Positions 16,082 to 27,080 of a stretch of 64,000 nt of DNA are shown one piece after another; the first letter of the stretch is position 1, and the number at the start of each line of letters is the position of its first letter. The position numbers and the translations under genes were made by a program. The stretch covers positions 62,001 to 126,000 of the forward strand of contig DASVQE010000081.1 of assembly GCA_036389275.1 (NCBI GenBank). The letters are read 5' to 3'. Origin of the DNA: QHVT01 sp036389275 (GTDB lineage Bacteria; Acidobacteriota; Thermoanaerobaculia; Gp7-AA8). The notes beneath the pieces are model-generated. The model did not search any database. It saw only the letters and a list, made by a program, of their open reading frames with translations, and was not told where the DNA came from.

Positions 16082-17653
16082 TTGAATAGAAATGTTGTCT
16101 GGAAAATTGTGCTGATTCTGGCGGTGCTGGTGGTGTTCACGGTCGCCATCATCCCGACCCGGAACAATCCGGAGCCGATCCGCCGCGGCCTCGATCTGAA
16201 AGGCGGCGTGCAGCTCGTCATGCGCGTGAACGTCAACGAGGCGCTCCGCCTCGAGGTCGATCAGGCCATGAACTCGCTGCGCGGACAGGCCACCTCGCAG
16301 AACATCCCGGCCCCGGCCATGCGCCGCGTCAACGACACGACCTTCCTGGCCACGCCGCCTGCAGGCGTCGGCACCGGCGACTACGAGCGCATCGCCCGCG
16401 ACTTTCTCCCGAACTTCGAAGTGGCGCGCGCCGGCAACGATCTCCGCTTCACCATGAAGCCACAGGCGGCGCGGCAGCTCAGCCACGAGACGGTGCAGCA
16501 GGCCGTCGAGGCCATCGACCGCCGCGTCAACGCCCTCGGCGTGACCGAGCCGATCATCGCGCCGCAGGGTGAGGACCGCATCGCCATCCAGCTTCCCGGC
16601 GTCGACGATCCGGCCCGCGTGAAAGACATCATCAAAACCACCGCGCAGCTCCAGTTCCGCATCGTCGAAGGACAGGCGGGACCGACGGCGCAGGCGGTCT
16701 TCGACTCGCTGCCGGCGAATCTGCGCGGCGACGTCGACATCCTGCCGGGCAACCGGGAGGACGAGCTCGGCCGCGTGGTCGGCACCGAGTTCTACGCCGT
16801 GCGCAAGAACGTGCCGGTCAGCGGCCGCGATCTGAAGAACGCGCGCGTGCAGAAGGGCCGCGTCGGCGAGCCGGTGATCGGCTTCTCGCTCACGCCCGAG
16901 GGCGCGCCGAAGTTCGGGGCGCTGACGGGATCGAACGTCGGGCGGCAGCTCGCGATCGTGCTCGACAACAAAGTCGTCTCGGCGCCGAAGATCAACTCGC
17001 AGATCACCGAGAGCGGCGTGATCGAGGGCAGCTTCACGAATCAGCAGGCCTCGGATCTCTCGCTCGTGCTGCGCAGCGGCTCGCTGCCAGCCTCGCTGAC
17101 GACGCTGGAAGAGCGCACGGTCGGCCCGTCGCTCGGACGCGATTCGATCCGCCAGGGCGTGCTCGCCTCGGTGATCGGCTTCGTGCTCCTGGTCGCGGCC
17201 ATCCTCGTTTACTACAAGGGCGCCGGCCTCAACGCCGTCGTGGCGTTGCTGCTCAACCTGGTGATCCTGCTCGGGATCATGGCCTACTTCCACGACCTCT
17301 TCACGCTGACGCTGCCGGGCATCGCCGGCATCATCCTGACGCTCGGCATGGCCGTTGACACGAACGTGCTCGTGTTCGAGCGCATCCGTGAAGAGCTGCG
17401 CGAAGGCAAGGCGCCGCGAGCGGCCATCAACCAGGGCTTCTCGCTCGCCTTCGGCACCATCATCGACACGCACATCACCACGATCGTGTCGGCCCTCTTC
17501 CTCTTCCAGTTCGGCACCGGTCCGATCAAAGGATTCGCCGTCACGCTGCTGATCGGTCTCGGTGCGTCGGTGTTCACCGCGTTCTTCGTCTCGCGGATGA
17601 TCTTCGACATCGTCTACAAGCCGACCGATCATCCGCGCGAGATCAGCATCTAA
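16082..17653 (+). CDS. secD: SecD, protein-export membrane subunit
   Basis: SecD (523 residues) works with SecF to pull exported proteins through SecYEG using the proton motive force. Visible parts are the first membrane helix (about 5-22), the RRGLDLKGGVQLVMRV motif, the large periplasmic P1 domain with RVNALGVTEP and RIAIQLPGVDDP, and the C-terminal five-helix block with GMAVDTNVLVFERIREEL and SLAFGTIIDTHITT. The start is a TTG at 16082, fixed by a strong GGAGG at 16071-16075 with a six-base spacer and by the N-terminal helix directly after. The first codons are A/T-rich, which favours initiation. Confidence 0.97.
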   Translation: MNRNVVWKIVLILAVLVVFTVAIIPTRNNPEPIRRGLDLKGGVQLVMRVNVNEALRLEVDQAMNSLRGQATSQNIPAPAMRRVNDTTFLATPPAGVGTGDYERIARDFLPNFEVARAGNDLRFTMKPQAARQLSHETVQQAVEAIDRRVNALGVTEPIIAPQGEDRIAIQLPGVDDPARVKDIIKTTAQLQFRIVEGQAGPTAQAVFDSLPANLRGDVDILPGNREDELGRVVGTEFYAVRKNVPVSGRDLKNARVQKGRVGEPVIGFSLTPEGAPKFGALTGSNVGRQLAIVLDNKVVSAPKINSQITESGVIEGSFTNQQASDLSLVLRSGSLPASLTTLEERTVGPSLGRDSIRQGVLASVIGFVLLVAAILVYYKGAGLNAVVALLLNLVILLGIMAYFHDLFTLTLPGIAGIILTLGMAVDTNVLVFERIREELREGKAPRAAINQGFSLAFGTIIDTHITTIVSALFLFQFGTGPIKGFAVTLLIGLGASVFTAFFVSRMIFDIVYKPTDHPREISI

Positions 17654-17670
17654 GCGGCGAGGAGACCACC

Positions 17671-18867
17671 ATGCAGATTTTCGTCAATCCCAACTATCAG
17701 TTCGTCAAGCACCGCTGGAAAGGCATCGCCGTCTCGCTGCTGTTCGTCCTCGCGGGCGTGGTCGGCTACTTCGTCAACGGCATCAACTGGGGCATCGACT
17801 TCGCCGGCGGCGCGAGCATCCTGCTCAAGTTCCGCGACGCGGTGCCTCTGGCCGAGCTGCGCAACGACTTCCACGACGCCACGATCCAGCAGTACGGCAA
17901 GCCGGAAGACCGCTCGATCCTGATCCGCCTGCCGAAGCAGAAGCGCGAGACCGACTACGCCGGCCAGGTCGTGGCGCAGCTCAACAAGAAGCTGAACCCC
18001 GAGGGTGCGTCGAAGCACGACCTGAACTTCCTCGGCCGCGACCGTCTGGCCTCGCTGCTCAAGCAGAACGATCCCGACAACCGCGGCACGAACCCGAACG
18101 CCATCGCCTACTACGACCAGCTCGCCGCGCGCGTGATCGAGAAGCGCTCGCAGCTCGGCATCTTCACCAGCATGCAGCAGGTGACGAGCGTCGAAGGGAT
18201 GACGGCGAATTCCGCGCGCGTCATCAACGAGCGCGCCTTCCTCGGCCGCTTCAACGTGCTCAATCAGGAGACCGTCGGCCCGCAGGTCGGCGAAGAGCTG
18301 CAGATGAAGGCCATCTGGGCCATCCTGCTCTCGTCGCTGGCCATGGGTCTCTACATCTGGCTGCGCTTCGACTTCACCTTCGGCGTCGGCGCGGTGGCCT
18401 GCATCATCCACGACGTCGCCATCGCTCTCGCCTTCATGATGATCATGCGCCTCGAGTTCTCGCTGAACATCGTGGCCGCGCTGCTGACCATCGTCGGCTA
18501 CTCGATCAACGACACGGTGGTCATGTACGACCGCGTGCGCGAGAACAAGCGGAAGATCAAGAAGCCGATGTCGCTCGGCGAGCATCTCGACCTGGCCATC
18601 AACCAGACCCTGTCGCGAACGATCCTCACCTCCGGCTCGGTGTTCCTCGTCCTGGTGGCGCTGATTGCCTTCGGCGGCGACGTCATCCGCGGCTTCGCCT
18701 GGATCCTGATGATGGGCGTCATCTCCGGCACCTACTCGACGCTGCTCATCGTTCCGGCGGTCGCGCTGGCGATGGACAGGTGGAGCGGCTCGAAGCCGGT
18801 GGCCGCGCCGGTGCGCGCGGAGACGGCGCGCGTCGAGGCGCCGGCCCGCAAGCGCCGCGCGAGCTGA
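17671..18867 (+). CDS. secF: SecF, protein-export membrane subunit with an enlarged periplasmic loop
   Basis: SecF is the partner of SecD. It shows NPNYQFVKHRW, GINWGIDFAGGASILLKF, and the C-terminal block with TVGPQVGEELQ, SINDTVVMYDRVRENKRK and NQTLSRTILTSG. At 398 residues it is longer than the usual roughly 310. The extra residues lie at about 105-190, with a segment (LGIFTSMQQVTSVEGMTANSARVI) that resembles a helix-hairpin-helix-like insertion in the first periplasmic domain. The tail is basic (ARKRRAS). The gene ends the operon, followed by a clear terminator at 18892-18920. Confidence 0.96.
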   Translation: MQIFVNPNYQFVKHRWKGIAVSLLFVLAGVVGYFVNGINWGIDFAGGASILLKFRDAVPLAELRNDFHDATIQQYGKPEDRSILIRLPKQKRETDYAGQVVAQLNKKLNPEGASKHDLNFLGRDRLASLLKQNDPDNRGTNPNAIAYYDQLAARVIEKRSQLGIFTSMQQVTSVEGMTANSARVINERAFLGRFNVLNQETVGPQVGEELQMKAIWAILLSSLAMGLYIWLRFDFTFGVGAVACIIHDVAIALAFMMIMRLEFSLNIVAALLTIVGYSINDTVVMYDRVRENKRKIKKPMSLGEHLDLAINQTLSRTILTSGSVFLVLVALIAFGGDVIRGFAWILMMGVISGTYSTLLIVPAVALAMDRWSGSKPVAAPVRAETARVEAPARKRRAS

Positions 18868-18891
18868 AGCAGCGACTCATCGAACACTCGA

Positions 18892-18920
18892 CGGCGGGCT
18901 TCGGCCCGCCGTTTCTTTTT
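18892..18920 (+). terminator. Rho-independent terminator after secF
   Basis: An eight-pair GC stem (CGGCGGGC / GCCCGCCG) with a TTCG tetraloop is followed by TTTCTTTTT. It ends the tgt-yajC-secD-secF transcript just before the maeB promoter. Confidence 0.93.
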
Positions 18921-18921
18921 G

Positions 18922-18929
18922 TATAGACT
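18922..18929 (+). promoter_or_regulatory. Minus-10-like box of maeB (leaderless type)
   Basis: The box reads TATAGACT; the hexamer TAGACT ends 8 bases before the maeB ATG at 18938. A transcript starting the usual 6-8 bases downstream of the box would begin at or next to the start codon. Confidence 0.55.
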
Positions 18930-18937
18930 CCGGCCGC

Positions 18938-21196
<2,259 letters not shown>

Positions 21197-21197
21197 G

Positions 21198-21300
21198 CCT
21201 GTCATCCCGAGCGTAGCGAGGGACCTGGGCGGTGGTGGCGGCAGGCACGTGCAACGAGCACCGCCCGCCCGGGTCCCTCGCTACGCTCGGGATGACAGGG
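21198..21300. repeat. Long inverted repeat with 28-bp arms between maeB and response regulator
   Basis: Left arm 21198-21225 and right arm 21272-21299 are perfect reverse complements (core TCATCCCGAGCGTAGCGAGG). The inner part (GGGCGG / CCGCCC) allows further pairing and leaves a short loop around 21247-21257. It lies between two convergent genes and could act as a bidirectional transcript-end hairpin. There is no T-tract and no reading frame inside. Confidence 0.92.
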
Positions 21301-21311
21301 TGTAGACCGCG

Positions 21312-21698
21312 CTAACCAGCCACGCAACTGCGCACCAGCGCGTTGAGAGCGGTAATGTCGAACGGCTTCGGCAGGAACGCGCAGACACCCTTGTCCATCG
21401 CCGCCACCAGTTCCGGGTCGCGGTTGGCGCTGACGATGATCACCGGGATCTTCATCAGCTCCGGATCGCCGGCGCGCTCGCGCAGCACATCCCAACCCGA
21501 CAGGATCGGCATCATCAGATCGAGCACCACCACCTGCGGATGCTCTGCGCGCATCTGGTCGAGCGCTTCCTGCCCATTCGACGCCTCGACGAGCCGGTAG
21601 CTGTCGCCGTTCGCGCGCCGCAGCGCGACCACGATCATCCTGCGGATGCTCGGATCGTCATCGACGACCAGCACCGTAAAGCTGCTCCCGACTTCCAC
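21312..21698 (-). CDS. Single-domain response regulator (CheY-like receiver)
   Basis: This 128-residue receiver domain has no output domain. It has the acidic pair (Asp13-Asp15 in VLVVDDDPS), the phospho-acceptor Asp60 (VVVLDLMMP), Ser90 (IIVSAN) and Lys111 (FLPKPF). It probably relays signals by protein contact. The start is the GTG at 21696-21698. Longer forms would begin upstream of a perfect TATAAT on the minus strand and so outside the likely transcript. No kinase gene is adjacent. The gene is divergent from mnmA. Confidence 0.87.
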   Translation of the reverse strand: MEVGSSFTVLVVDDDPSIRRMIVVALRRANGDSYRLVEASNGQEALDQMRAEHPQVVVLDLMMPILSGWDVLRERAGDPELMKIPVIIVSANRDPELVAAMDKGVCAFLPKPFDITALNALVRSCVAG

Positions 21699-21707
21699 CG
21701 CGCTGGA

Positions 21708-21713
21708 ATTATA
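21708..21713 (-). promoter_or_regulatory. TATAAT minus-10 of the response regulator (leaderless type)
   Basis: A perfect TATAAT on the minus strand ends 9 bases before the GTG start at 21698. A GTTGCG/TTGCGA element about 15-16 bases upstream could serve as a weak minus-35. Confidence 0.6.
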
Positions 21714-21742
21714 GGAGCAGATGCTCGTTCGCAACGTATCGC

Positions 21743-22819
21743 GTGAAAGTCGCCATCGCCATGTCCGGCGGCGTCGATTCCTCGACGGCCGCGTATCTGC
21801 TCAAGTCGCAGGGCCACGACGTGGTCGGCCTGTCGATGCAGATGTACGACAACCTCGCGAACGCCGATACCACCTACGGCGGCTGCTGCACGATCGACGA
21901 CCTCGCTGACGCGCGCCGCGTAGCCTGGCGTCTCGAGATCCCGCACTTTACGTTGAACATGGAGTCGAACTTTCACGAGAAGGTCGTCCGGCCGTTCGTC
22001 GAGGGCTATCTCGCCGGCACCACGCCCAGCCCGTGCGTCCTCTGCAACACGCACGTGAAGTTCGACGTCTTCCATCGCAAAGCGGTCGCCATCGGCGCGG
22101 AGAAAATCGCCACCGGCCACTACGCGCGCATCACCACCGACGGTGATCGCTTCGAGTTGCGCAAGGCCCGCGATCTCGCCAAGGACCAGTCCTACTTTCT
22201 CTTCGAGCTCTCGCAGCAGCAGTTGTCGGAGGCGCTCTTTCCACTCGGCGAGCTGACCAAGCCGGAAGTGCGCAAGATCGCCGAAGAGGCGGGACTCTCC
22301 GTGGCGCGTAAGAAAGAGTCGTACGAGATCTGCTTCGTCCCGCAGAAGGACGGCTACGGCAAGGTCATCGAGCGCGAGTCCGGCATCACCGCGAATGAGG
22401 CTGCCGGCGAGATCGTCGACGTCGACGGCAACATCGTCGGCACGCACGACGGCTACTACCACTTCACCATCGGCCAGCGCCGCGGCCTGCAGCTCGGCGG
22501 CAGCGCGGAGCGCACCTACGTCGTCGACGTGAATCCCTTCACCCGGCGCGTCACCGTCGGCGCGGCCTCAATCCTGGAGAAGGACGAGCTGATCGCCGAG
22601 CGCGTGCACTGGATCGCCGGCGAGCCTCCGGCCGGCCCGATCGAAGTGGAGGCGCGCGTCCGCTCGCGCATGGCTGACGTCGCCGCCACCGTCACGCCGC
22701 TGCCGGGCAGCCGCGCGCGCGTCACCTTCGCCCAGAAGCTGCGCGCAGTCGCGCCCGGACAGGCTGTCGTTTTTTTCAGCGGCGATCTCTGTCTCGGCGG
22801 CGGGTGGATTATGCGTTAA
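21743..22819 (+). CDS. mnmA: MnmA, tRNA 2-thiouridylase
   Basis: MnmA places sulfur on U34 of Lys, Glu and Gln tRNAs. The 358-residue protein begins with the ATP-pyrophosphatase P-loop VAIAMSGGVDSS. It shows the catalytic cysteines in PCVLCNTHVKF and ESYEICFVPQ, GHYARI, KDQSYFLF, and the C-terminal FTIGQRRGL and beta-barrel part. The start is the GTG at 21743 (MKVAIAMSGG). Its stop TAA lies inside a palindrome (22814-22828) that precedes the next gene. Confidence 0.96.
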   Translation: MKVAIAMSGGVDSSTAAYLLKSQGHDVVGLSMQMYDNLANADTTYGGCCTIDDLADARRVAWRLEIPHFTLNMESNFHEKVVRPFVEGYLAGTTPSPCVLCNTHVKFDVFHRKAVAIGAEKIATGHYARITTDGDRFELRKARDLAKDQSYFLFELSQQQLSEALFPLGELTKPEVRKIAEEAGLSVARKKESYEICFVPQKDGYGKVIERESGITANEAAGEIVDVDGNIVGTHDGYYHFTIGQRRGLQLGGSAERTYVVDVNPFTRRVTVGAASILEKDELIAERVHWIAGEPPAGPIEVEARVRSRMADVAATVTPLPGSRARVTFAQKLRAVAPGQAVVFFSGDLCLGGGWIMR

Positions 22820-22828
22820 TATTTAACG
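22814..22828. promoter_or_regulatory. Perfect palindrome cgttaaTATttaacg, possible operator
   Basis: Six-base arms CGTTAA/TTAACG flank a TAT centre. It overlaps the mnmA stop codon and ends 20 bases before the start of the DUF4383 gene at 22849. It is strikingly AT-rich for this genome and the right size for a dimeric repressor site. TTAATATTT could also contain a minus-10 element. Confidence 0.5.
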
Positions 22829-22848
22829 TCACTAAAAAGGAGGAGTGT

Positions 22849-23244
22849 ATGGCCAATCGAGTCGCAACGATTCTCGGTATCGGCTTCCTGCTCGTCGGCA
22901 TTCTCGGTTTCGTGATGCCCGGTCTCCTCGGCGCCCATCTCACGCTCGCCCACAACATCATCCATCTCGTCAGCGGTGCGGTCTCGCTCTGGATCGGCCT
23001 GAAGGGAACGGCCGGCGCGGCGCGCAGTTTCTGCCTCGCCTTCGGCGCCGTCTATCTGCTTCTCGGCGTGGTCGGCTTCGCCATCGGCAGCGGCGACGAC
23101 CGGATGTTCACCGTCATCCCCGATCAGTTGATGCTCGGGACGATGGACCACATCATCCACATTCTCCTCGGCGCGATTTACCTGATCGGCGGACTGATGA
23201 CGCGCGGCGTGGTCACGACGACGGCCGCGCGGCCGGCCGTGTAG
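22849..23244 (+). CDS. Small DUF4383-like membrane protein
   Basis: This 131-residue protein has four predicted membrane helices (about 5-25, 34-52, 58-78, 98-120). It shows LGIGFLLVGILGFVMPG, HNIIHLVSGAVSLWIGL and DHIIHILLGAIYLIGG, the repeated N/D-H-x-x-H-x-L pattern of DUF4383. Function is unknown. The start is fixed by a near-perfect ribosome-binding site (AAGGAGGAG, 22837-22845) before the ATG, the strongest in the window. Its 3' end overlaps the convergent rhomboid gene by 32 bases. The strong site and palindrome suggest regulated, possibly high, expression. Confidence 0.82.
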   Translation: MANRVATILGIGFLLVGILGFVMPGLLGAHLTLAHNIIHLVSGAVSLWIGLKGTAGAARSFCLAFGAVYLLLGVVGFAIGSGDDRMFTVIPDQLMLGTMDHIIHILLGAIYLIGGLMTRGVVTTTAARPAV

Positions 23245-24664
23245 CGCCGCCGAGCTGCGCCAGCTTCGCATCGATGGCCGGTGCCCATTCGGCGGTGCAC
23301 GCCGGATGGGCACGCGCCCGCGCCAGCGTCTCGCGCGCGCCGCGCAGGTCGCCGCTGAGGCGCAGCAGCGCGCCGATCTTCACCAGCGAGGAGACCGCCG
23401 CCGGCGCGGCCGGATCGGCGTCGACGGCGCGGCGGTAGAGCGTCACCGCCCAGTCGCGCTGTCCGCTGCGCTCCGCGTACGTGGCCGCGCGCGCGTAGAA
23501 CTTCGGCAGCCGCGGTGTGCTGTCGAGCTCGTGGATGAGCGACGTCGCCAGCTCGTCGTCTTTCGAGTCGGCGTAGCGCGCGAGCAGGCGCGTGGCGCAG
23601 GTGTCGAGCATCGACACGTCGTCGCTGGCGATGCCGACGTCGACGGCGGTGCGGAGCGCGTCGACGTTCTTCGGATCGTCGCGCAGCACGGACGACAGTT
23701 CCCGTTTCGCGATCGCGTAGTCGCCGCCGTCGCGCGCGGCGATGGCCCGCACCACGCGCGGATCGAGCGACCAGGTGGTCTCTTTCTCCACGACCGGATT
23801 CACGTACTTTTCCTCGAACGCGCTCGCCTTCACCGCCAGCGCGAACACGACGCCGTAGACGAAGCCGCCCACGTGCGCCGAGAACGCCACGCCGCCGCCG
23901 CCCGCCTCGTACAGCGTGTAGAGCAACTGCTGCGCGAACCAGAGCGGCAGCACGATGAACGCCGGGACGAAGAAGCGATAGTGCAGCGTCGGCCGCAGCA
24001 GCGACGGGATGAAGAGGAACTCGACGCGCGCGCGGAGAAAGCGCACCAGGTACGCGCCCATCACCGCCGCGATCGCGCCCGACGCGCCGACCGTGGGCAC
24101 GGTGCCGTCGGGATGCAGCGAGGCGAAGGTGAGCGTGGCGGCGATGCCGCCGGTGAGATAGAGCGCGGCGAACAGCGGCCGCCCGAACACGTCTTCGATG
24201 AACGGACCCGAAACGAAGAAGAAGATCAGGTTTCCGATCAGATGCATCAGTCCCGCGTGGAGGAACATCGCGCTGATGATGCGCAGCGCGCCGCCCTCGG
24301 CCGGCACATAGCCGAAGCGCCGCAGCGGCTCTTTCCGCAGCGCCTCCGCTGCCTTCGCCACCATCGCGTCGAGCTGCGCCTGCTCCGCCTCGACCTGCTC
24401 GCGCGCCGGCACCGCCGCGTGCCGCCGCATCACCTCGTGCTCCTCGACGCCCGCCGGCTTGAGCACGCGCGCCATGTCGGGCGGCAGCTTCAGGTAGGGA
24501 TGCGCGAGCGCGAATCCGAACGCGCCGCTCCAGCGCCGGGTGAGACTCGCCTCGGCGGTCATCACCGCCACCATCACCAGGATGTTGATGGCGATGATCG
24601 TGTAGGAGACCCACGCATGCCGCCGGATCTCGGCGTCGTCACGGCCGATGGGAAGAAGAAGCAT
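23213..24664 (-). CDS. Rhomboid intramembrane protease with C-terminal TPR region
   Basis: This 483-residue protein has a rhomboid core of six or more helices in residues 18-285. It includes HLIGNLIFF (Asn145), the nucleophile TVGASGAIAA (Ser195) and SAHVGGFVYG (His264). A soluble charged insert (about 55-120) lies between the first and second helices. Residues about 310-480 are TPR-like helices (AVTLYRRAVDADP, GDLRGARETLARARAHP), probably a substrate or partner platform. It overlaps the membrane-protein gene upstream by 26 bases, so the two are likely co-translated. Substrates are unknown. Confidence 0.92.
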   Translation of the reverse strand: MLLLPIGRDDAEIRRHAWVSYTIIAINILVMVAVMTAEASLTRRWSGAFGFALAHPYLKLPPDMARVLKPAGVEEHEVMRRHAAVPAREQVEAEQAQLDAMVAKAAEALRKEPLRRFGYVPAEGGALRIISAMFLHAGLMHLIGNLIFFFVSGPFIEDVFGRPLFAALYLTGGIAATLTFASLHPDGTVPTVGASGAIAAVMGAYLVRFLRARVEFLFIPSLLRPTLHYRFFVPAFIVLPLWFAQQLLYTLYEAGGGGVAFSAHVGGFVYGVVFALAVKASAFEEKYVNPVVEKETTWSLDPRVVRAIAARDGGDYAIAKRELSSVLRDDPKNVDALRTAVDVGIASDDVSMLDTCATRLLARYADSKDDELATSLIHELDSTPRLPKFYARAATYAERSGQRDWAVTLYRRAVDADPAAPAAVSSLVKIGALLRLSGDLRGARETLARARAHPACTAEWAPAIDAKLAQLGGATRPAARPSS

Positions 24665-25220
24665 GGCTCGGGAGCGACGATTCTAACTCTTGCGGTATCC
24701 CGAGGGCTTTCGCCGCGTCCGTCAGGCGCTTCTCGTATGCGGATGCGATGCGCAGCCAGGCCATCGCCGCGAGCGCCGTCACCGCGCCGCCGATGAGCAG
24801 CGCCGCGATGACGGCAACGCCGTCTTTGCGGACGACCGCGGCGGCGACCACGGTGGTGATGCAGGCGTTCACGGTCGTGTTGCGCATCAGTCGCATGCGC
24901 GTGCGGATGTAGGCGAGAAAGTCATTCACCGCCGGCGCGTCGGCGGCCATCACGTTCATGCGCAACGCTCCGAAGTTTTCCGGCTCTTTGTGGAAGGGCT
25001 TCAGCAGCGAGTCCGCCAGCCGATCGATCATCACGCCCAGCGAATACGCCACCGCCAGCGCCGCCGTGCCGAGCCACGCCGACCAGTCGCCAAGCGCGCT
25101 CATCGTGCACTTGACGTCGTGCACGCTCCAGCCGCGACACGCCGCCACCGCCACGAAGATCCAGATCAGCGCCTGCACGCCGGTCGCGAGGATCTCCGCG
25201 AAGACGGACGTCGTCGCCAC
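24639..25220 (-). CDS. Membrane protein of unknown function
   Basis: This 193-residue protein has four hydrophobic segments (about 8-28, 45-67, 113-130, 134-158). A short cytoplasmic region between the second and third has a basic RTRMRLMR stretch. I recognise no family. It lies 4 bases after glmS and overlaps the rhomboid gene, giving a glmS-membrane protein-rhomboid unit. Codon use matches its neighbours, so it is probably native. Confidence 0.72.
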   Translation of the reverse strand: MATTSVFAEILATGVQALIWIFVAVAACRGWSVHDVKCTMSALGDWSAWLGTAALAVAYSLGVMIDRLADSLLKPFHKEPENFGALRMNVMAADAPAVNDFLAYIRTRMRLMRNTTVNACITTVVAAAVVRKDGVAVIAALLIGGAVTALAAMAWLRIASAYEKRLTDAAKALGIPQELESSLPSHASSSHRP

Positions 25221-25224
25221 GCGG

Positions 25225-27060
25225 CTACTCCACCGTCACACTCTTAGCCAGGTTCCGCGGCTGATCGACGTCGCAGCCGCGGCGCAGGGCGATGTAGTAC
25301 GCGAGCAGTTGCGTCGGAATCACTGCCAGGATCGGCTGCAGGGGCTCGATGGTCCACGGGATCTCGATCGTGTCATCCGACAGCTTCGCCATCGCGTCGT
25401 CGTTCTCGTCGCAGATCACGATCAGCTTGCCGTCGCGCGCCTTCACTTCCTGCAGGTTCGAGACGACCTTGTCGTACACCGGCGTGTGCGTGGCCACCGC
25501 CACCACCGGCATGTTCTCGTCGATCAGCGCGATCGGTCCATGTTTCATCTCGCCGGCCGGATAGCCCTCGGCGTGGATGTACGAGATCTCCTTGAGCTTC
25601 AGCGCGCCCTCGAGCGCGATCGGATAGTGCACGCCGCGGCCGAGGAAGAGAAAGTCCTGGGCGCGGTGATACTTGTTCGCGAGCTGCTCGATGTGCTTCT
25701 CCTGCTTCTTGAGCAGGTGCTCGATCTTGTGCGGAATGGCCGAGAGCTCGTGCATCGCGTAGCGGATGTCGTCGCGGTCGTCGCCGCGCAACTGCCGGAT
25801 GTAGAGCGACAGCAGATACAACGCGGTGAGCTGCGTGGTGAACGCCTTCGTCGATGCGACGCCGATCTCCGGACCGGCGTTCGTGTAGATCACGCCGTCC
25901 GACATGCGCGTGGCCGCGGCGCCGATGACGTTGCAGATCGTGACCAGCTTCGCGCCTTTCGCCCGCGCCTCCTGCATCGCCGCGATCGTGTCGGCGGTCT
26001 CGCCCGACTGCGTCACGCCGATCACCAGCGTGCCGTCGTCGAGGATCGGATCGCGATAGCGGTACTCCGAGCCGTAGTCGACTTCCACCGGAATGCGCGC
26101 GGCGTTCTCGAGCAGGAACTTGCCCACGAGGCCCGCGTGCCACGAGGTGCCGCAGGCGACGATGTGGATCTTCCGCACCTTCGCCCATTCTTCCGGCGTG
26201 AACTGCAGATCGTTGAAGAAGACCTCGCCCGACTCCTCGAACATCCGGCCGTTGAAGGTGTCGCGCACCGCGCGCGACTGCTCGTGAATCTCCTTGAGCA
26301 TGTAGTGCCGGTAGCCTTCCTTCTCGGCCATCACGGCATCCCAGAGAATCTTCTTCGGCTCGCGCTCGACCTTCTTGTCGTCGGGCGAGAAGAGCTCGAC
26401 GCTCTTGTCGTTGGCGACGGCGTACTCGCCGTCCTCGAGATAGATGATGTTGCGCGTGTAGGCGAGCAGCGGCGCGACGTCGGAGGCGATGATGTTCTCG
26501 CCTTCGCCGAGGCCGATCACGAGCGGCGGGCCCTGCTTCGCGGCCACGATCGTGCCCGGCTCGTCGCCGGCGATCATCACCAGCGCGAAGTGTCCTTCCA
26601 GCTCCTTGAGCGTCTTCTTGACGGCGTCGACGAACGAGGTGCCGTCCTTGCGGTGCTCCTCGATCAGGTGCGCGACCACTTCCGTATCGGTCTCGCTCTT
26701 GAACTCGTGGCCCTGCGACTTGAGGCGCTGCTTGAGCGGCAGGAAGTTCTCGATGATGCCGTTGTGGATGACCACCACGTTGCCGGTGCAGTCGCGGTGC
26801 GGATGGGCGTTGTTCTCGTTCGGCTTGCCGTGCGTCGCCCAGCGCGTGTGGCCCATGCCGAAGGTGCCGTGCAGCTCGTGCTCGACGAGCTTCCCTTCGA
26901 GGTTCGACAGCTTCCCTTCGGCGCGCACGACGTCGACGCCGTTGCCGTTGACGACGGCGATGCCGGCGCTGTCATAGCCGCGGTACTCGAGCTTCTTGAG
27001 GCCGCCGATCAGGACCGGCACCACGTCCCGCGTGCCGACGTATCCAATGATTCCGCACAT
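25225..27060 (-). CDS. glmS: Glucosamine-6-phosphate synthase (isomerizing)
   Basis: GlmS makes glucosamine-6-phosphate from fructose-6-phosphate and glutamine, the first step to UDP-GlcNAc for peptidoglycan. The 611-residue protein begins MCGIIGYVG, with Cys2 the glutaminase nucleophile. It continues with LEYRGYDSAG, MGHTRWATHG and the two SIS isomerase domains (ACGTSWHAGL, VTQSGETADT, FLGRGVHYPIALEGALKLKE) and ends DQPRNLAKSVTVE as expected. There is no room for a glmS ribozyme: only about 60 bases separate it from the divergent lipoprotein gene. Confidence 0.97.
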   Translation of the reverse strand: MCGIIGYVGTRDVVPVLIGGLKKLEYRGYDSAGIAVVNGNGVDVVRAEGKLSNLEGKLVEHELHGTFGMGHTRWATHGKPNENNAHPHRDCTGNVVVIHNGIIENFLPLKQRLKSQGHEFKSETDTEVVAHLIEEHRKDGTSFVDAVKKTLKELEGHFALVMIAGDEPGTIVAAKQGPPLVIGLGEGENIIASDVAPLLAYTRNIIYLEDGEYAVANDKSVELFSPDDKKVEREPKKILWDAVMAEKEGYRHYMLKEIHEQSRAVRDTFNGRMFEESGEVFFNDLQFTPEEWAKVRKIHIVACGTSWHAGLVGKFLLENAARIPVEVDYGSEYRYRDPILDDGTLVIGVTQSGETADTIAAMQEARAKGAKLVTICNVIGAAATRMSDGVIYTNAGPEIGVASTKAFTTQLTALYLLSLYIRQLRGDDRDDIRYAMHELSAIPHKIEHLLKKQEKHIEQLANKYHRAQDFLFLGRGVHYPIALEGALKLKEISYIHAEGYPAGEMKHGPIALIDENMPVVAVATHTPVYDKVVSNLQEVKARDGKLIVICDENDDAMAKLSDDTIEIPWTIEPLQPILAVIPTQLLAYYIALRRGCDVDQPRNLAKSVTVE

Positions 27061-27080
27061 GCTCTTTTCTCCCCAGCGAG

